Source of the DNA: Candidatus Hydrogenedens terephthalaticus JGI OTU-1
GTDB taxonomy: Bacteria > Hydrogenedentota > Hydrogenedentia > Hydrogenedentales > Hydrogenedentaceae
NCBI GenBank assembly: GCA_000493945.1
Contig: AWNW01000011.1
Coordinates: forward strand, 1 to 36,662
Length of the DNA: 36,662 nucleotides
Reading direction: 5' to 3'
Shown here: positions 15,488 to 24,568 of the stretch, piece after piece
Layout: each line of letters starts with the position of its first letter
Position numbering within the stretch: the stretch's first letter is position 1
Program-made: the position numbers and the translations under genes
Notes under the pieces: generated by a model
Database searches by the model: none
Told to the model about the DNA's origin: nothing
Seen by the model: the letters and a program-made list of their open reading frames with translations, nothing else

Positions 15488-15970
15488 ATGGAAAAGAAGA
15501 AGGATAAGGCAGGAAAGGTAAAAGTTATTCGTAATTTTAAGCCGCAAGGGAAGACGCTTCCATTCAAGGGTCCAGAGGCTATAGAAAGTAATTGTTTAGA
15601 ATGTTTTGAATATGAATATGCGACAACCGAGTCAGGTAAGAATATGGAAATTATTACAACGACGGATGAGTTTACATCGGTATGTCCGTTTTCCGGTTTA
15701 CCGGACTTTGCAAAGGTAACTATTCGTTATGTCCCGAACAAATACTGCCTTGAACTGCGTTCGTTAAAGTATTATCTTTTATCCTATCGTGATGTGGGTA
15801 TCTGGTATGAGCATTTAGTTAATAAAATGTTAGAAGACCTTGTTTTTGCTTGTAGACCCAGAAAAATGGCTATAGTAATTGAATGTAATCCACGGGGAGG
15901 GATTGCCAGCACTGTCTCTGCAAGTTATGATGCTGAAACAATGGGCACCCCTGAAGAATGGAAGGGATAA
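15488..15970 (+). CDS. queF: NADPH-dependent 7-cyano-7-deazaguanine (preQ0) reductase QueF
   Basis: Reduces the nitrile of preQ0 to the aminomethyl group of preQ1 in queuosine biosynthesis, in the cytoplasm. The 160-aa product fits the single-domain (type I, B. subtilis-like) QueF. Visible motifs are 'DEFTSVCPFSGLPDF' with the thioimide-forming Cys66 and the catalytic Asp73, the QueF signature 'ELRSLKYYLLSYRD' (89-102), and 'WYEHLVN' with Glu108/His109. The ATG at 15488 is preferred because AAAGGATG lies about 8 nt upstream; a TTG at 15482 would be too close to it. No other queuosine gene is nearby. Confidence 0.95.
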   Translation: MEKKKDKAGKVKVIRNFKPQGKTLPFKGPEAIESNCLECFEYEYATTESGKNMEIITTTDEFTSVCPFSGLPDFAKVTIRYVPNKYCLELRSLKYYLLSYRDVGIWYEHLVNKMLEDLVFACRPRKMAIVIECNPRGGIASTVSASYDAETMGTPEEWKG

Positions 15971-15990
15971 TGTCAGACCTGTCTAACTGC

Positions 15991-17007
15991 TTAGGGTAAG
16001 TTTCTCTTTAAGAAGTTCAACATCGGCTCTATGGCAATTTCATGTCCACCGCTATGTATAATCAAATCTGCTTTTTCTTCCGCATTAAACGCTCTGTACA
16101 CGGGCGTTATTTCTGCCCATGCCTTTTGTGCTAAAGACGGTGGAAACTGGTCTGGGGGCTCTTTTTCGCCATTCTGGCATTGTAAAGCACGGGGGGCTAT
16201 CAGCCCATAGATGTCAGGAAAGTCAACCAATTCCCGCAAGCCTTCAAATTTCCAGCACATACAATGATTTTTTTCCATTTGATCCATATAGGTAAGAAAT
16301 CCGCAAACGACGGTTGCTTTAATTCGAGTATCCATGGCACCCAACCACATTGCCATTTCTCCCCCTAAGGATAATCCGGCACAACCTATACGGTTTTTGT
16401 CTACAAAGGGAAGTGTTTCCAGGTAATCTACACATCGCATCAAGTCCCATAGTCGTTCGCCCATTAAGGTTCGGTCTTTTTCATAGACCTCATGCTGGCT
16501 TACATCTGTCGTTATTACTACAAACCCGTTCTGCACCAATATTTTGCCGAACTCATGATAGGGTGAAGGCTCATTTTCAAAAGCGGTATAACGGTTTCCT
16601 CCGTGTCCATGAATGCATACAATTGCAGGATATTTTTTCTCTTCTTGGGGAAAAGGGATAGCAAGACAAACACGCATTCGTCTTTGCAAAGTGCTCTGTA
16701 TCTCTATTTCTTTTAAGTTCCATTCGTGGTTTCCTTCTTTTTTAATTTGTTTTTCATCGAAAGAGGCGGGTTTGGTATCAGGAAGAGATAGCCGTTGTGA
16801 TAGTTCGTGCCGAACTTTTTTCTGCCATGAACTAATACCTTCCTGTCCAACGGATAATTCTGGAATTTTTAATTGACGCAAAGGTTTATCATCTGCATAT
16901 AGGGGGATTATTACAATCGCTGAAATAGAAGAAAACAAAATTAATAGATACGATAAAAAAGGGTTATAGAAACCTAAAAGCAATCTTTTTCGTTCTTTTT
17001 TTAACAT
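15991..17007 (-). CDS. Secreted alpha/beta hydrolase (acetyl xylan esterase / dienelactone hydrolase-like)
   Basis: The 338-aa product has a basic N-terminus and a hydrophobic signal or anchor (about residues 18-36). The hydrolase core shows the oxyanion-loop 'CIHGHGGN' (131-138), the nucleophile elbow G-L-S-L-G with Ser213, and a C-terminal 'HSGGHEI' carrying the likely catalytic His. The spacing resembles the abhydrolase_7/acetyl xylan esterase type common in carbohydrate-degrading planctomycete-like genomes; the substrate is not determined. AAAGGA precedes ATG by about 9 nt. It converges with queF with a 20-bp gap. Confidence 0.85.
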   Translation of the reverse strand: MLKKERKRLLLGFYNPFLSYLLILFSSISAIVIIPLYADDKPLRQLKIPELSVGQEGISSWQKKVRHELSQRLSLPDTKPASFDEKQIKKEGNHEWNLKEIEIQSTLQRRMRVCLAIPFPQEEKKYPAIVCIHGHGGNRYTAFENEPSPYHEFGKILVQNGFVVITTDVSQHEVYEKDRTLMGERLWDLMRCVDYLETLPFVDKNRIGCAGLSLGGEMAMWLGAMDTRIKATVVCGFLTYMDQMEKNHCMCWKFEGLRELVDFPDIYGLIAPRALQCQNGEKEPPDQFPPSLAQKAWAEITPVYRAFNAEEKADLIIHSGGHEIAIEPMLNFLKRNLP

Positions 17008-17146
17008 GGTAGCGATTTCCTTTATTTGAGTATAAAATACTGTTTATGATACATTTATTGTTCGGTTGGCAAGATCCCGTTTTGCAACTATGTTTGGTTT
17101 TCAATAAATTGTAACTGGAAATTTAAAGTATAAAAGGTTTCTGTTT

Positions 17147-19075
17147 ATGATTCAAGATTTAATGAGGAAACATCGTCGTGCCATTTTGTTATTTGTTGTT
17201 CTTGTAATTGCGGTGCCATTTATTCTGTTCTTTGGTATGCCGGGTAAGTATAGGTCTGCAACGCCTGAATTTAAAGATAATCCGATAGCGACTGTTGCTA
17301 ATCTACCTGTATTGGAGAGTGAATTTCGCCGAAATTTGAATATGCTTATTCAGCAAAGGTCAACACCGGATAAACCTGCAACCATAGAAGAATTAGAGAA
17401 AAATGGTGAAACGGACAAGATTTTACAACAAATGATAGATTCCAATTTGATTACTTTAGAAGAGCAGAAACGGAATTTCAAAGTAGACCGCAGCCTGCTT
17501 ATTGAGCAGATGCAAAAGTGGCCCCAATTCCGCACGGAAGACGGCAAATTAGACCGTGAGGCATGGAATGCATGGGTCGAAGCCAATCAAGGGAAGATTA
17601 ATTGGAATGAGATTTACGCAGACCTTCAAAAGTCTATATCGCGTCAGGTTTTTATTAATACACTTTTGGCACCTGCACGGTTTGACCCGACGACCATAGA
17701 TAAAAAAGTGATGAACAATTTCACCCGTATCCGCATTAAATATGCAAAGATTGCTCCGCCGATAGAAATAAAAGAAGATGCACTGGCAAGATATTTTGAG
17801 GAGAATAAAGAAACCTATCGTGACCCGGATACTATAGTTGCGGAAGCCGTAAAGGTTTCATTAGTCCCTCCGCTTCCTGATAGGGCTATTGAGGCATATA
17901 ATAAAGCCAAACAAGGCGAGGATTTTGCGGAATTAGCAAAAACCTATTCAGACCAGAAAAGTCAGCCGGGCGGTGATTTAGGATGGCAATCTCCACGGGA
18001 AAATGACCCTCCCCATCGGCAGGTTTTATTCTCTTTGAAGGTAGGTGAAATAAATGAGCCTGTCTATACCTTTGGTTCTTATTACATATTTAAGGTGGAA
18101 GAGGAACGGACAAATGCAGAAACAGGTGTTCGCGAAGTTCATGCACGCCAGATTATGATTCGTGCTTCGTTGAGTGATGAAGAAAAGAAACAAAGGGAAG
18201 AACAGGCAAAAGAAATAGCCCAAAAAGCCAACGAAGAAAAGACCCTTGAAAAGGTGGCTCAAGAAAAAGGATTAGAAATTGTGAAGATAGGTCCCTTTAC
18301 CAAAGAATCCAAAACCATCGAGGGATTAAATCAGTTTGATATATACCAATTCCGCAGTGCTTTTATGGTAGAGGAGAAGGATTCGGAATATCAGGTAATT
18401 ACGGCAAGAGACAATGTATTTGTCGCAAAAGTATTAGAGAGGACTAAAGGAGAGATACCGCCTCTTGATAAGGTGCGTGAGCGTGTAGAGAAAGATTACA
18501 CGAATATGGTAAAACTTCAGGATGATTACAAAAAGAGGGTAGAAGAAATTTCCAACAAGATAAAAGCAGAAGCGAAATCCATTGATGACCTGCCCAAGTT
18601 GTTTCCCGATTTGAATATTGAAATTAAAGAAACTGCTAATCCCTTTACAGCGAAAGATTACCTTTTCCAGGAAGGATTGATGATTTCACCGGAAAGTATC
18701 TTCAATGAATTGGAAGGGAAGGATATTGGGGCACTTGCAGGACCTATTAAAGATTTTAGTAACGAACATTATTTCGTGCAATTGTTAGAGAGGACATTGC
18801 CTACGGATGCGGATAAGCCTAAAATGGAAGAAGATAAGAAGCAGATGCGGGATATGGAAATTCGTATGGCACAGAACGAAATATTGGAGGATTACCGTCT
18901 CTATCTGCGTGAGAAAGCGATGAAAAGTGGCGTGCCAATAAAAGTAAATCAGCAATTGATCGCCTCTATTTTAGGTAAAGATAAAGAGGCAGAAAAGAAA
19001 GATGACCAAAGCGGGAAAGCACCATCTCATCCCGCCAATGATTTGCAAAAATTGAACACCCTTATCGGGGATTAA
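17147..19075 (+). CDS. PpiD/SurA-like periplasmic peptidyl-prolyl isomerase
   Basis: The 642-aa product is probably an inner-membrane-anchored foldase helping newly exported proteins. It has one N-terminal membrane helix (about residues 13-32), a SurA_N-like helical region (about 45-200) with 'ATVANLPVLESEFRRNLNML', and a parvulin domain (about 222-320). The parvulin domain has the family marks 'GEDFAELAKTYSD' (about 256), 'GGDLGW' (about 275) and 'VYTFGSYYIFKV' (about 305). A second, degenerate parvulin-like region appears to follow ('REVHARQIMIRAS', about 330), then a long charged tail. The layout is that of PpiD. The ribosome site is weak (AAAGG). A strong terminator ends the unit. Confidence 0.88.
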   Translation: MIQDLMRKHRRAILLFVVLVIAVPFILFFGMPGKYRSATPEFKDNPIATVANLPVLESEFRRNLNMLIQQRSTPDKPATIEELEKNGETDKILQQMIDSNLITLEEQKRNFKVDRSLLIEQMQKWPQFRTEDGKLDREAWNAWVEANQGKINWNEIYADLQKSISRQVFINTLLAPARFDPTTIDKKVMNNFTRIRIKYAKIAPPIEIKEDALARYFEENKETYRDPDTIVAEAVKVSLVPPLPDRAIEAYNKAKQGEDFAELAKTYSDQKSQPGGDLGWQSPRENDPPHRQVLFSLKVGEINEPVYTFGSYYIFKVEEERTNAETGVREVHARQIMIRASLSDEEKKQREEQAKEIAQKANEEKTLEKVAQEKGLEIVKIGPFTKESKTIEGLNQFDIYQFRSAFMVEEKDSEYQVITARDNVFVAKVLERTKGEIPPLDKVRERVEKDYTNMVKLQDDYKKRVEEISNKIKAEAKSIDDLPKLFPDLNIEIKETANPFTAKDYLFQEGLMISPESIFNELEGKDIGALAGPIKDFSNEHYFVQLLERTLPTDADKPKMEEDKKQMRDMEIRMAQNEILEDYRLYLREKAMKSGVPIKVNQQLIASILGKDKEAEKKDDQSGKAPSHPANDLQKLNTLIGD

Positions 19076-19091
19076 TAAAGTTTTTCATAAG

Positions 19092-19130
19092 TTGGACAGG
19101 TCGGATAAATATGACCTGTCCAATTTTTTT
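19092..19130 (+). terminator. Rho-independent terminator after the PpiD-like gene
   Basis: Perfect 11-bp stem TTGGACAGGTC / GACCTGTCCAA with a 10-nt loop, followed directly by seven T's. It lies 17 nt after the stop codon. Confidence 0.93.
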
Positions 19131-19199
19131 GGCTCACCTATGATTCCTTCCTAAAAAAATTGTAATAAAAATCTGTTTTTGATTGTTTAATGTTATATA

Positions 19200-20132
19200 A
19201 TGATAAATATGACATGCTATCAGGTATTTCATAATAGAAAAAAAGGTTTTACCTTAATCGAATTGCTGGTTGTTATTGCAATCATCGCAATTCTTGCGGC
19301 TATTCTTTTACCTTCTTTATCCCGTGCCCGTGAAGCAAGCCGACGCTCTTCCTGTGCAAACAATCTGAAACAGATTGGTTTGTCTTTAATTATGTATGCC
19401 AATGAAAGTAAAGGGAATACCTATCCTCCTGTAAAGGCAATAAAAACACCCTGGACAACGAATGCCACCCCTTGTAGTATGGTAAATACGGAAGAATCAT
19501 TTTTTGAACCGAAATGGATGTATCCTGAATACTTGTCTGACTTGAAGGTGTTAATTTGTCCTTCGGATGTTGACCGTACTGTAGCCTTAGGACCGGGAGG
19601 TTGGCTAAATGAGGAAACTGAAGAACCCGACTTATGTAAAATTAATGATATTTCATACAGTTATTTAGGCTGGGTAATTATCCCATCGCTTTATTTGATA
19701 CCTAACGGAAATGAACAAGCACCTGACCCGCGCACAGAAATTGAAGGGGCTTTTGTTACCGTATTTCGTGAGATGCTTGATGAGGCAACGAATGCACCCC
19801 TTAATTCCGTTGCGAGGATATACGACCGCGATTTATCGTTCTATCCATTTTATCCCGGTGATACTCAAAAACGGGTAATATATCGTCTGAGGGACGGTAT
19901 TGAGAGATTTTTGAATTCCAACACTTCTACATCGGAAATTCCGATGATGTGGGATAATCTATTCAAAAAAGGTGAGGGTGAAGGTTATAATACCCCTATG
20001 CTCAATCATCAACCTGGAGGAGGGAATGTTTTATATCTGGATGGGCATGTGGAATTTATTCGTTATCCATACCAATTCCCTTATACTCGTGTCTGGGTAA
20101 CGGTATGCAATCAGATAAATGGCTTCCATTAG
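19200..20132 (+). CDS. Prepilin-like protein with H-x9-DG motif (DUF1559 type)
   Basis: The 310-aa product starts with a type III (class IV pilin) signal: cleavage by prepilin peptidase is expected between Gly16 and Phe17 ('KKG|FTLIELLVV'), with the conserved Glu at mature position 5 and a hydrophobic helix to about residue 40. The helix is followed by 'CANNLKQIGLSLIMYANESK', and the C-terminal 'LNHQPGGGNVLYLDGHVEF' holds the H-x9-DG motif, both typical of the expanded pseudopilin families of planctomycete-like bacteria. No Shine-Dalgarno is visible. A TATAAT at 19196-19201 lies so close that the mRNA could start at the second ATG (19209), giving a leaderless message and a 13-residue leader. 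Confidence 0.9.
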   Translation: MINMTCYQVFHNRKKGFTLIELLVVIAIIAILAAILLPSLSRAREASRRSSCANNLKQIGLSLIMYANESKGNTYPPVKAIKTPWTTNATPCSMVNTEESFFEPKWMYPEYLSDLKVLICPSDVDRTVALGPGGWLNEETEEPDLCKINDISYSYLGWVIIPSLYLIPNGNEQAPDPRTEIEGAFVTVFREMLDEATNAPLNSVARIYDRDLSFYPFYPGDTQKRVIYRLRDGIERFLNSNTSTSEIPMMWDNLFKKGEGEGYNTPMLNHQPGGGNVLYLDGHVEFIRYPYQFPYTRVWVTVCNQINGFH

Positions 20133-20234
20133 GGAACTAAAAACCTTCACAGGTGTTTATGATTATTGGATTGTAATTTTAATGTAAAGTATTAAAGATT
20201 TTCGTTTTTAAAACCATCAGGAAGGGAATGGAAT

Positions 20235-21701
20235 ATGAATAACATGTCGCGTCGTGAGTTTGTGCAGAGAATATCAGCATTCGGTTTTGGCTCATTTATG
20301 CTTTCGCAAATGGCTTATTCGGAGGATAATAAAGAAAAGAAACAAGACCGCCCTAACTTTATTGTCGTGTTAGCCGATGACATCGGAGCTAAGGAATTGT
20401 CCTGCTATGGGAATAAAGAAATCCACACGCCTAACTTAGACCGTATGGCAAAGGAAGGCGTTAAGTTTGAAACCTGCTATGCAACACCGATTTGTCATCC
20501 GACGCGGGTTATGCTATTAACAGGTCAATACGGTTGTCATAACGGTATTTATAATTTTGCAAATATGCGGGGTGGACCGGAGCCTAAAAGTGATATAGAG
20601 GATATTGCAAAAAGTCATCGAACCTTTATCAACCTGCTGAAAGAGGCTGGCTATGCCACAGCCATGTCTGGCAAATGGCAACTGTCTGGCGAATTACCCA
20701 AACTTATCTTTGAATGTGGATTTGATGAATATTGCACATGGGCGTATAAAGAATATATTCCGCCGGGTGTTTCATATATAAGTGGATTTGAAGGCGATGG
20801 CAGATATGCCCGGTACTGGCATCCGTCCATTGTCCGCAATGGTGAATACATCCCCACAAAACCCGATGATTATGGTCCCGATATACATAACCAATTCGTT
20901 ATTGATTTTATGAACCGCCACAAAGAACAACCCTTCGTAATTTATTATCCGACTTGCCTGACGCATGCTCCGCATTTACCGACGCCGGATTCAAAGAAAG
21001 ATGGTGATGATTTGACAAAGAGTGATAAAAAGAATTTCAAGGCTAATGTGGAGTATTTAGATAAATTGATGGGAAAATTGTTGGAGGAAATTGAAAAGGC
21101 GGGACTAAAAGAGAAAACTATCGTTATCTTCACAGGTGATAACGGCACCGGCGGTTCCGGTAAGGGTCAACCCACAGAATTAGGTGCACGCGTGCCCATG
21201 ATAGTCTGGGGACCGGGGTATGTCAAACCACGGGGTCATGTAATGGAATTAACAGATTTGTCGGATATTTTGCCGACGCTATGCGATTGGGCAGGTGTTC
21301 GCGTGCCAGAGGATAGACCCATTGATGGCAAGTCATTAGTGCCTTTTTTAACAGGTAAAAGCGAAACAACCCGCGAATGGATATTTAGTTTCATTGCGGA
21401 CAGACGCATTTTGCGGACAAAACGCTGGTTATTGGAAGATAACTCGCCTCTACACTATGGAAGACTTTATGACTGCGGAGATAGTCGTGATGGAACTGGC
21501 TATAAAGAAGTAACTAATTCCGATGACCCCGAAGTCATCAAAGCCAAAGAATATTTCAACCAACTGTTAGAAAAACTTCCCGCTCCCAAATTAGACCACG
21601 AAGGTTCACCCACAGAGAGGAAAGAAGAACGAAAAAACAAACAGGAACGAAAAGAAAACAAAGCCAAAAAGAGAGCCAAGAAAAAGATTTCGACTACATA
21701 A
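20235..21701 (+). CDS. Type I sulfatase (arylsulfatase A-like) with Tat signal
   Basis: The 488-aa product hydrolyses a sulfate ester, probably of a polysaccharide, outside the cytoplasm. 'SRREFVQ' at residues 5-11 followed by a hydrophobic stretch is a Tat-type signal. Metal-site Asp48/Asp49 ('VLADDIG'), the FGly motif C-H-P-T-R with Cys87, 'FTGDNG' near 298 and 'LGARVPMIVWGPG' near 318 support the formylglycine-dependent type I fold. The motif has Thr where the consensus has Ser, a tolerated variant. The C-terminus is a Lys/Arg/Glu-rich tail of about 35 residues. No formylglycine-generating or anSME gene is in the window. AGGAAGGG precedes the ATG. Confidence 0.93.
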   Translation: MNNMSRREFVQRISAFGFGSFMLSQMAYSEDNKEKKQDRPNFIVVLADDIGAKELSCYGNKEIHTPNLDRMAKEGVKFETCYATPICHPTRVMLLTGQYGCHNGIYNFANMRGGPEPKSDIEDIAKSHRTFINLLKEAGYATAMSGKWQLSGELPKLIFECGFDEYCTWAYKEYIPPGVSYISGFEGDGRYARYWHPSIVRNGEYIPTKPDDYGPDIHNQFVIDFMNRHKEQPFVIYYPTCLTHAPHLPTPDSKKDGDDLTKSDKKNFKANVEYLDKLMGKLLEEIEKAGLKEKTIVIFTGDNGTGGSGKGQPTELGARVPMIVWGPGYVKPRGHVMELTDLSDILPTLCDWAGVRVPEDRPIDGKSLVPFLTGKSETTREWIFSFIADRRILRTKRWLLEDNSPLHYGRLYDCGDSRDGTGYKEVTNSDDPEVIKAKEYFNQLLEKLPAPKLDHEGSPTERKEERKNKQERKENKAKKRAKKKISTT

Positions 21702-21919
21702 AATATCAATTGCGTATCCTGTTGTAATGCAATGTTCTAATATCCCAATTTTGGTTTGTTGCAGTTAATCTATAAATGGACCTCTATACCCGTTCCTTTT
21801 AATAGATTTATTATCTGGTTTTTATGTCCCGATTTCAAGTTTGATTTTTTAGTTTGTTATTTAACAGGATATAGAGGATAAATAGGATTAGAACTAACTT
21901 TTTCTTGAAAGGACTGGAT

Positions 21920-23830
21920 ATGGTTATGATAAATAAAGGGCTCGGATTAAACGCAAATATAAGGGTTTTGATTGTTTTTCTTTTTATAGGCATATTTTGT
22001 ATTTGTGTATTTGGTAGTGATAGAGATGAAGGGACAGATTTTGTGTTGGTGAAGAATGGGAAACCTGTTTGTTGTATTGTTGTATCCGAAAACCCGACAC
22101 CTTCGGCAAGAGTTGCGTCGTTGGAGTTGCAATACCATGTTTTGAAAATGACAGGTGCGGAATTACCTATTAAGAATGATGCAGAACCTGTGTCGGGACG
22201 GAAAATACTTATCGGAGATAGCCGTCTTGCCCGTGATTTAGGTTTTAAAAGTTCAGATTTTGCTTCACAGGAGTACATTATAGCATTTCGTCCGGACACA
22301 CTAATTCTTATAGGTAGAGATTGGGAAGATACGGAAGTAAATCGTCGTGAGTTGGGAAGACCTATGAATTGCGGAAATACCCTTGCAGATACACGCCAGA
22401 AGATTGATTATTGGCAAACTGTCGGTATGCCGTTGCGTAGTCAAGGGGAGATAGAATTGCCAGGCGTATATGATGACCAGGGGACCTGTTATGCGGTATA
22501 TCATTTCCTTGAACAGTTCTGTGGTGTTCGTTGGTATGGTCCGAATGAAATAAGTGTCATTATTCCTTCACAATCCACGCTTATGGTAAAAGGCAGGGAT
22601 ATTCGCCGCATGCCTGCATTGAAGTATCGGGATGCTTTATGGTCGGGTTTTTGGCCCTTTATGCAAAAGCAGTGGGGAACGGTATCCCGTGCCGAAGTTT
22701 TTCTATTCTGGCGCCGATTGCGATTAGGGGGCGAGAAATGGGCAGGTAATCATACCTTTCATAAACAAACTATTGAAAAATATTTTACGAATCCAGAATA
22801 TCAGGCGAAAGGCTCTGGTTCAGGCACACAACTATGTTATACCCATCCGGAACTGATACGGGAAGTGTCGCAAATGGCGGATGATTTTTTCGATGGAACA
22901 AAGGATGTGCCTGAGGGCTGGAAAGCCGTAGGAAACTATTTCGCTATTGTCCCCGATGATAATCTAAAATTCTGCCGATGTGAGCGTTGTAGCGAATTGA
23001 TAAGTTCTGGTCGCAATATGTGGACAGGACAATTCAGCAGTGGTCGTATGAGCAATTATATTTTTTCCTTTGTGAATGCGGTGGCAAGGGAATTACAGAA
23101 GACGCATCCGGATAAGTACATCGCCGCCCTTGCCTATTGGGAATATGCATTACCTCCCCGTGGTTTCGATATCGAACCGAATGTGTCCATAGCCCCGTGT
23201 TTACATACCTGTTACTATGCTATCCACAAAGAAATGTTTGAAAATGATATGACCCTATATCATGACTGGCTGAAAAAGGCAAAGGCACCCGTCTTTTTGT
23301 GGAATTATTATCATCATCCAATGGAAGCAGGTTTGGGAGGAGGATTTAAATGTTTCCCTAACATTATGGTGCATGAAACGGCAAAAATTATGCGGAAGTT
23401 TATTGAAGATGGAATACGGGGTATTTTTATATGTGGAGAGCAAGATATGTTAGAGGGGTATGTCATTGCTAAAATTTGGGATGACCCGACGCAGGATGTA
23501 GACGCAATGTTAGATGAGTTCTTTCGTCTTTATTTTGGGAATGCAAGTGAGCCTATGAAGAAGTTTTATCTACAAATTGAGCAAATCGCCTGCAATCGAA
23601 AGAACTATCCAGAGCCATATTACAAACCAAATGGGATTGACTGGAAAAATGTAGCATGGACTACCTTAGGGACAGAAGAACGAATGAAAGAATTGGGAGA
23701 ACTTATCTCACAAGCACAATCCTTAGCCCAAATAGATGCAGAAAAACAGAGGGTTCAACAATGGCGTGAAGCACTCTGGGACTGGATGGTCAAAGGGAGG
23801 GAAGAATATTTGTTGCAATCGAAAAAGTAA
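21920..23830 (+). CDS. DUF4838 domain protein (glycoside-hydrolase-like)
   Basis: The 636-aa product has an N-terminal membrane signal (about residues 13-34). It continues with 'FVLVKNGKPVCCIVVSENPT' and 'ASLELQYHVLKMTGAELPI', resembling the N-terminal domain of GH67/GH20-type enzymes, and then a DUF4838 body with 'DDNLKFCRCERC' (about 345-357), a D-x3-C-x-C-x2-C motif typical of that family. The function of DUF4838 proteins is not established; they are common in polysaccharide-related loci of planctomycete- and Bacteroidetes-type bacteria. ATG at 21920 is chosen because GAAAGGA lies 6-7 nt upstream; the TTG at 21905 overlaps that site. It may act with the adjacent sulfatase on a sulfated glycan. 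Confidence 0.85.
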   Translation: MVMINKGLGLNANIRVLIVFLFIGIFCICVFGSDRDEGTDFVLVKNGKPVCCIVVSENPTPSARVASLELQYHVLKMTGAELPIKNDAEPVSGRKILIGDSRLARDLGFKSSDFASQEYIIAFRPDTLILIGRDWEDTEVNRRELGRPMNCGNTLADTRQKIDYWQTVGMPLRSQGEIELPGVYDDQGTCYAVYHFLEQFCGVRWYGPNEISVIIPSQSTLMVKGRDIRRMPALKYRDALWSGFWPFMQKQWGTVSRAEVFLFWRRLRLGGEKWAGNHTFHKQTIEKYFTNPEYQAKGSGSGTQLCYTHPELIREVSQMADDFFDGTKDVPEGWKAVGNYFAIVPDDNLKFCRCERCSELISSGRNMWTGQFSSGRMSNYIFSFVNAVARELQKTHPDKYIAALAYWEYALPPRGFDIEPNVSIAPCLHTCYYAIHKEMFENDMTLYHDWLKKAKAPVFLWNYYHHPMEAGLGGGFKCFPNIMVHETAKIMRKFIEDGIRGIFICGEQDMLEGYVIAKIWDDPTQDVDAMLDEFFRLYFGNASEPMKKFYLQIEQIACNRKNYPEPYYKPNGIDWKNVAWTTLGTEERMKELGELISQAQSLAQIDAEKQRVQQWREALWDWMVKGREEYLLQSKK

Positions 23831-23836
23831 CTGGGA

Positions 23837-24007
23837 CGAATGAGACAGATGGGACGAATGAGACAGATGGGACAGATGGGACGGAGGGGGCAGATGGGAC
23901 GGAGGGGGCAGATGGGACGGAGGGGGCAGATGGGACGGAGGGGGCAGATGGGACGGAGGGGACAGATGGGACGGAGGGGGCAGAGGGGATGGATGGGACT
24001 TAGGGGA
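23837..24007. repeat. 9-bp G-rich tandem array, 19 units
   Basis: It begins six bases after the DUF4838 stop codon and divides into 19 units of 9 bp. Units CAGATGGGA and CGGAGGGGG alternate in the middle, giving an 18-bp higher-order period. The unit is the reverse complement of that at 11795-11920. Many runs of three to five G's could form G-quadruplexes on this strand. Confidence 0.93.
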
Positions 24008-24023
24008 TAATGGTATTAATCTG

Positions 24024-24056
24024 TAGAGGTGAAAGGTTTTTCGCTTCTATATGTTT
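24024..24056 (+). terminator. Possible terminator after the DUF4838 gene and array
   Basis: A 10-bp stem TAGAGGTGAA / TTCGCTTCTA with two G-U pairs and a 6-nt loop, followed by TATGTTTTT. Moderate strength; it would place the G-rich array in the transcript's 3' untranslated region. Confidence 0.45.
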
Positions 24057-24097
24057 TTGTCTCTGCTTTTAAAATAGGGAAAGTCTGAATTTAGTAA

Positions 24098-24511
24098 TTA
24101 GGCGGAGAGGGGGAATGGGTTCGGGGAAGAATTACTATCTTCGGGTTTGGTTTTCCATATATCCGGGGTTAGAGGAGGTAATCCATAGGCAAGGCGTGCT
24201 TTATCACACTTTATTTCGGGATAGCCGTTTTTATATGAAGGTTCAATTTCTCTGCATACGGCAGGTCTTCGATTGTAGATTTTGCAGAACACATGTTTTC
24301 CAATAGTCCCTAATAGTGCAATACATCGCGGGGAAGGTTGATTTGTACCTTTCATAACGCAACGAAATTGATTGAGGTCTTCACATAATTCTTCCGGGAC
24401 ACCGTCCGTTTGGAAATCGCTTCGTTCTCTCCAGTAAAAAGAAACTCTATAGAAAGCACAACAGGCACCGCAAGTTAAGCACGGATTTAGCATATTTCCT
24501 TTTAGGTCCAT
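24098..24511 (-). CDS. YkgJ-family cysteine cluster protein (zinc/iron-chelating domain)
   Basis: The 137-aa product starts with the cluster 'CLTCGACCAFYRV' (C-x2-C-x2-CC), and continues with 'RCIALLGTIGKHVFCKIYNRRPAVCREIEPS', the standard YkgJ pattern thought to bind Zn or an Fe-S centre. The function is unknown. The start is ambiguous: ATG 24511 has only GAGAG-rich DNA upstream, while the in-frame ATG 24493 has AAAAGGAA directly before it and would still include the whole Cys cluster. It is probably the last gene of a minus-strand operon. Confidence 0.88.
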   Translation of the reverse strand: MDLKGNMLNPCLTCGACCAFYRVSFYWRERSDFQTDGVPEELCEDLNQFRCVMKGTNQPSPRCIALLGTIGKHVFCKIYNRRPAVCREIEPSYKNGYPEIKCDKARLAYGLPPLTPDIWKTKPEDSNSSPNPFPLSA

Positions 24512-24568
24512 ATATTCATGTTCTCTCTCTATACAGGAATATTTTGCAGGAAATCAATCTATGGATGT

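Noticed and set aside
23837..24007. CRISPR-like array
   Set aside because: Units are 9 bp with no spacers and there is no cas gene; it is a simple tandem repeat.
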